NCBI RefSeq assembly: GCF_900115345.1
Contig: NZ_FOWC01000027.1
Location: forward strand, 1-61,209
DNA: 61,209 bases
From: Amycolatopsis rubida
GTDB taxonomy: Bacteria > Actinomycetota > Actinomycetes > Mycobacteriales > Pseudonocardiaceae
Direction: 5' to 3'
Translations under genes and position numbers: made by a program
Shown: positions 59,443 through 61,209 of the stretch, piece by piece
Position numbering within the stretch: position 1 is the stretch's first letter
Layout of the letters: each line of letters begins with the position of its first letter
The notes under the pieces: generated by a model
What the model was told of the DNA's origin: nothing
Databases searched by the model: none
What the model saw: only the letters and a program-made list of their open reading frames with translations

Positions 59443-59653
59443 GGGTGTCCGGCTCCGGCTCGGACTCGTGCGCCTGCACCCGGTAGGCCCAGCCGTCCTC
59501 GGTGAGGCCGAGTTCGTACCGCGTCTCGATTTTCGGGCCGCGGTGCAGGTGGATGTGGCGCACGACGGTGCCCGGAACCGGTTCCTCGTCGGCGAGTTCC
59601 TGCACCCGTCCGTCGAGCGGGCCGCCGAAGAAGCGGACGCTGCGGTCGGACAT
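59435..59653 (-). CDS. Small conserved protein of unknown function
   Basis: A 72-residue acidic protein (SDRSVRFFGGPLDGRVQELA, then GLTEDGWAYRVQAHESEPEP). I chose the ATG at 59653 because GAGGAG lies five to six bases before it; an in-frame ATG at 59680 has no ribosome-binding site. The FFGGPLDGR motif recurs in short actinobacterial proteins of unknown role. Its 3' end forms one arm of the 22-bp hairpin. Confidence 0.7.
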   Translation of the reverse strand: MSDRSVRFFGGPLDGRVQELADEEPVPGTVVRHIHLHRGPKIETRYELGLTEDGWAYRVQAHESEPEPDTLS

Positions 59654-59738
59654 CGGACTCTCCTCGCTCGGCTCGGACATCAGTCCATGGTAGGCGAGAG
59701 ACCGCCGTCGGGGCTGCCGTCAGTTCGAGTGAGGGGTT

Positions 59739-60380
59739 TCAGCGGCCAAGGTAGGTCAGCACCGCGCGCACCCGGCGATGTTCTTCGGAGCTGGCCTCGA
59801 GACCGAGCTTCGAGAAGATGTTGCCGATGTGCTTTTCGACCGCTCCGTGCGACACCACCAGCGAGTTCGCGATGGCGTTGTTGGAGAGTCCCTGTGCCAT
59901 CAGGCCGAGCACCTCGGACTCGCGCGCGGTGAGCGAATCCAGGGGGTTGCGGCGGCCGCGGGCCATCAGCTGGGCGATGACGTCCGGGTCGATGGCGGTG
60001 CCGCCGTCCGCGACGCGCCGGACCGCGTCCAGGAACTCGTCCACGTCGGCGACCCGCTCCTTCAGCAGATAGCCGACGCCTCCGGCACCGCCGGACAGCA
60101 GCTCGACCGCGTAGCTTTCCTCGACGTACTGGGACAGCACGAGCACCGGCAGGCCGGCGATCTCCTTGCGGGCCGCCAGCGCCGCGCGCAAGCCTTCGTC
60201 GGTGAACGTCGGCGGCATCCGGACGTCGACAATCGCCAGGTCAGGACGGTGTTCGGTGATCGCGCCGAGCAGGTCGTCGCCGTTGTCGACCGCGGCGACG
60301 GTCTCGATGCCCTCGTCGGCGAGCAACCGGGTGACCCCGGCCCGGAGCAACACGGCGTCTTCGGCGATCACTACTCGCAT
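59739..60380 (-). CDS. LuxR/NarL family response regulator, orphan
   Basis: A 213-residue response regulator. The receiver domain has Asp8 and the phospho-acceptor Asp52 (AIVDVRMP), with a lysine in YLLKERV. The C-terminal LuxR helix-turn-helix is LTARESEVLGLMAQGLSNNA then VVSHGAVEKHIGNIFSKLGL. No histidine kinase gene lies next to it, at least within the window. The ATG at 60380 begins the receiver cleanly. Confidence 0.9.
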   Translation of the reverse strand: MRVVIAEDAVLLRAGVTRLLADEGIETVAAVDNGDDLLGAITEHRPDLAIVDVRMPPTFTDEGLRAALAARKEIAGLPVLVLSQYVEESYAVELLSGGAGGVGYLLKERVADVDEFLDAVRRVADGGTAIDPDVIAQLMARGRRNPLDSLTARESEVLGLMAQGLSNNAIANSLVVSHGAVEKHIGNIFSKLGLEASSEEHRRVRAVLTYLGR

Positions 60381-60476
60381 CAAGGCCCCCAAGTCGGTGA
60401 GTGCACGGCTCGCAGGCTTATTCACTCACGAGTGGGCAATCTCCGGCGCAGCAGGTCGGCTTTGCCGCTGACCGGG

Positions 60477-60770
60477 TCAGAGGTCGGCGGATTCGAGCAG
60501 GTCCGAGACCGACATGCTGAGCACCGCGGCGAGACCGGCGAGCGTCGACATGCGCGGATTCGACGGACCGGCCGCGTCCTTGCGCCCGGAGGCCCGGCCC
60601 GACTCGATCAGCTGGACCTGGTTTTTCGTGACTCCGGCCTGGAAGGCGAGCGCTTCCTGGGACATGTGGCGCTCTTCGCGCAAGCGACGCAACGCGCGAC
60701 CGAACTTCTTCGCCGTCGCCTCGTCCCAGTGCACTGGATCATGTTCTAAGCAAGGTCCGATAAGTGACAC
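60477..60770 (-). CDS. XRE family helix-turn-helix protein
   Basis: A 97-residue DNA-binding protein. The helix-turn-helix is MSQEALAFQAGVTKNQVQLI then ESGR, and MSTLAGLAAVLSMSVSDLLE closes the fold. A Lys/Asp/Gly-rich insertion (ASGRKDAAGPSNPR) extends the loop after helix 3, which is longer than usual. The GTG at 60770 is the longest start; a GTG near 60734 would trim 12 residues. It diverges from the WXG-like gene and might control it. Confidence 0.75.
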   Translation of the reverse strand: MSLIGPCLEHDPVHWDEATAKKFGRALRRLREERHMSQEALAFQAGVTKNQVQLIESGRASGRKDAAGPSNPRMSTLAGLAAVLSMSVSDLLESADL

Positions 60771-60971
60771 CCTATCGAAAAGACCTGCTATAAATTGTCT
60801 GCAAGTGCCGACAGAGGTCGCTCAGGAGACGGATATCGGCGCCCGGCAATCCAGTCAGCATCCGGCGCGGTCGACCACAAAGGCGAGCCGGGATTCGCCC
60901 GGCGGTTTCGGTGGTCCGGACGGGTGAGCGGCCGGTCGGCCGGAGTTGTTCTGCGCAGGGAGGGCGTAAGG

Positions 60972-61209
60972 GTGACTGACGATCACACTGCAGTGGGTTC
61001 AGGGCGGTATTCGTTCGACGCGGCGGGGATGGAGCATGTCGCGAGCCAGTTCGAGGAGCTGGCCCTCGAGTTCACGAAGGCTGTCGACAACGCGCGGGTC
61101 ATCGCGGTGACCCAGTCGCCGGCTTCGGACTTCGCGAGCGGCAACAACGCGGAGACCTTCCGCAACTCCGGGAGCGCACTGGTCGCTTCACTGCGAAGCC
61201 GGGTGGAGT
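60972..61209 (+). CDS. ESX/WXG-like protein, 5' part only
   Basis: The last 238 bases of the window are open from the GTG at 60972 and run off the edge, giving 79 residues. GGGAGG stands upstream. The product is soluble and helical (GMEHVASQFEELALEFTKAV then ASDFASGNNAETFRNSGSAL), with the look of small secreted ESX-type or WXG-related proteins that precede T7SS-linked effectors in Pseudonocardiaceae. No WxG motif is seen in the visible part. The assignment is tentative. Confidence 0.5.
   Translation, partial: MTDDHTAVGSGRYSFDAAGMEHVASQFEELALEFTKAVDNARVIAVTQSPASDFASGNNAETFRNSGSALVASLRSRVE

Overview
The window comes from a high-GC actinobacterium. Gene content and order fit the Pseudonocardiaceae, most likely Amycolatopsis or a close relative (an inference from content, since no search could be run). 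Supporting signs are many GTG starts, four-base ATGA/GTGA gene overlaps, whiB7 beside uvrD2, a prfB-ftsE-ftsX-smpB block, and a gene set that I remember as collinear with the Rv3193c-Rv3198c region of Mycobacterium tuberculosis.

Layout. 1-1.1 kb: the 3' end of a 5S rRNA, then a divergent Lrp/AsnC regulator and rhodanese-like gene, each broken by a single-base frameshift. 1.1-6.5 kb: a glutamine amidotransferase, a PiT phosphate transporter, glnE and a thioesterase. 6.5-10.9 kb: a TetR gene divergent from a three-gene molybdenum aldehyde oxidoreductase operon (PaoABC type) with several dyad sites between them. 11.3-18.4 kb: SDR/TetR pair, a lipoprotein, an ECF sigma operon with a YCII gene and an AhpD-like gene (both frameshifted), and a secreted intradiol dioxygenase with a polysaccharide-binding tail beside an AraC regulator. 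18.5-24 kb: a cupin-type XRE regulator with an SSS transporter and DUF3311 partner, divergent from a class V PLP enzyme and an amidohydrolase. 24-26.4 kb: a two-unit TetR protein and a rubber oxygenase (Lcp), tail to tail. 26.6-28.4 kb: decayed genes, including a remnant of kbl. 28.4-32 kb: an arsenic island (arsI, arsR, acr3, arsC, second arsR, arsM). 32-37.3 kb: glnA, RDD protein, DUF4191 protein and uvrD2.

37.3-38.3 kb holds whiB7 with a long leader that shows a WhiB7-type promoter, an upstream reading frame and a strong intrinsic terminator before the gene, the parts expected of an antibiotic-responsive attenuator. 38.5-41.8 kb is an accessory, repeat-rich insertion: a methyltransferase carrying an internal 42-bp repeat, a zinc-ribbon protein, eroded tandem repeats and an AbiEi-like protein. 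41.8-52.2 kb returns to conserved housekeeping content (AarF/UbiB kinase, E1-like protein, YgjP-like metallopeptidase, DUF2342, PDZ-S16 protease, PPA1309, UPF0182), with DnaA-box-like pairs flanking the kinase/E1 genes. 52.2-53 kb: two identical initiator tRNA genes separated by a hairpin array and a strongly G/T-rich spacer. 53.1-58 kb: PadR regulator, prfB, ftsE, ftsX, smpB and an amidohydrolase. 58-61.2 kb: acyltransferase, small conserved protein, orphan LuxR response regulator, XRE regulator and the start of an ESX/WXG-like gene cut by the window edge.

Functional links visible here: GlnE is the adenylyltransferase whose target, type I GlnA, lies 26 kb away in the same window. The ars genes together cover sensing, reduction, export, methylation and C-As bond cleavage. 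FtsE and FtsX form one complex, and PrfB and SmpB both act on translation termination or rescue. Four genes in the first 17 kb carry single-base frameshifts, three of them explained by one missing base in a G or C run, so either assembly indels or genuine decay must be considered there.
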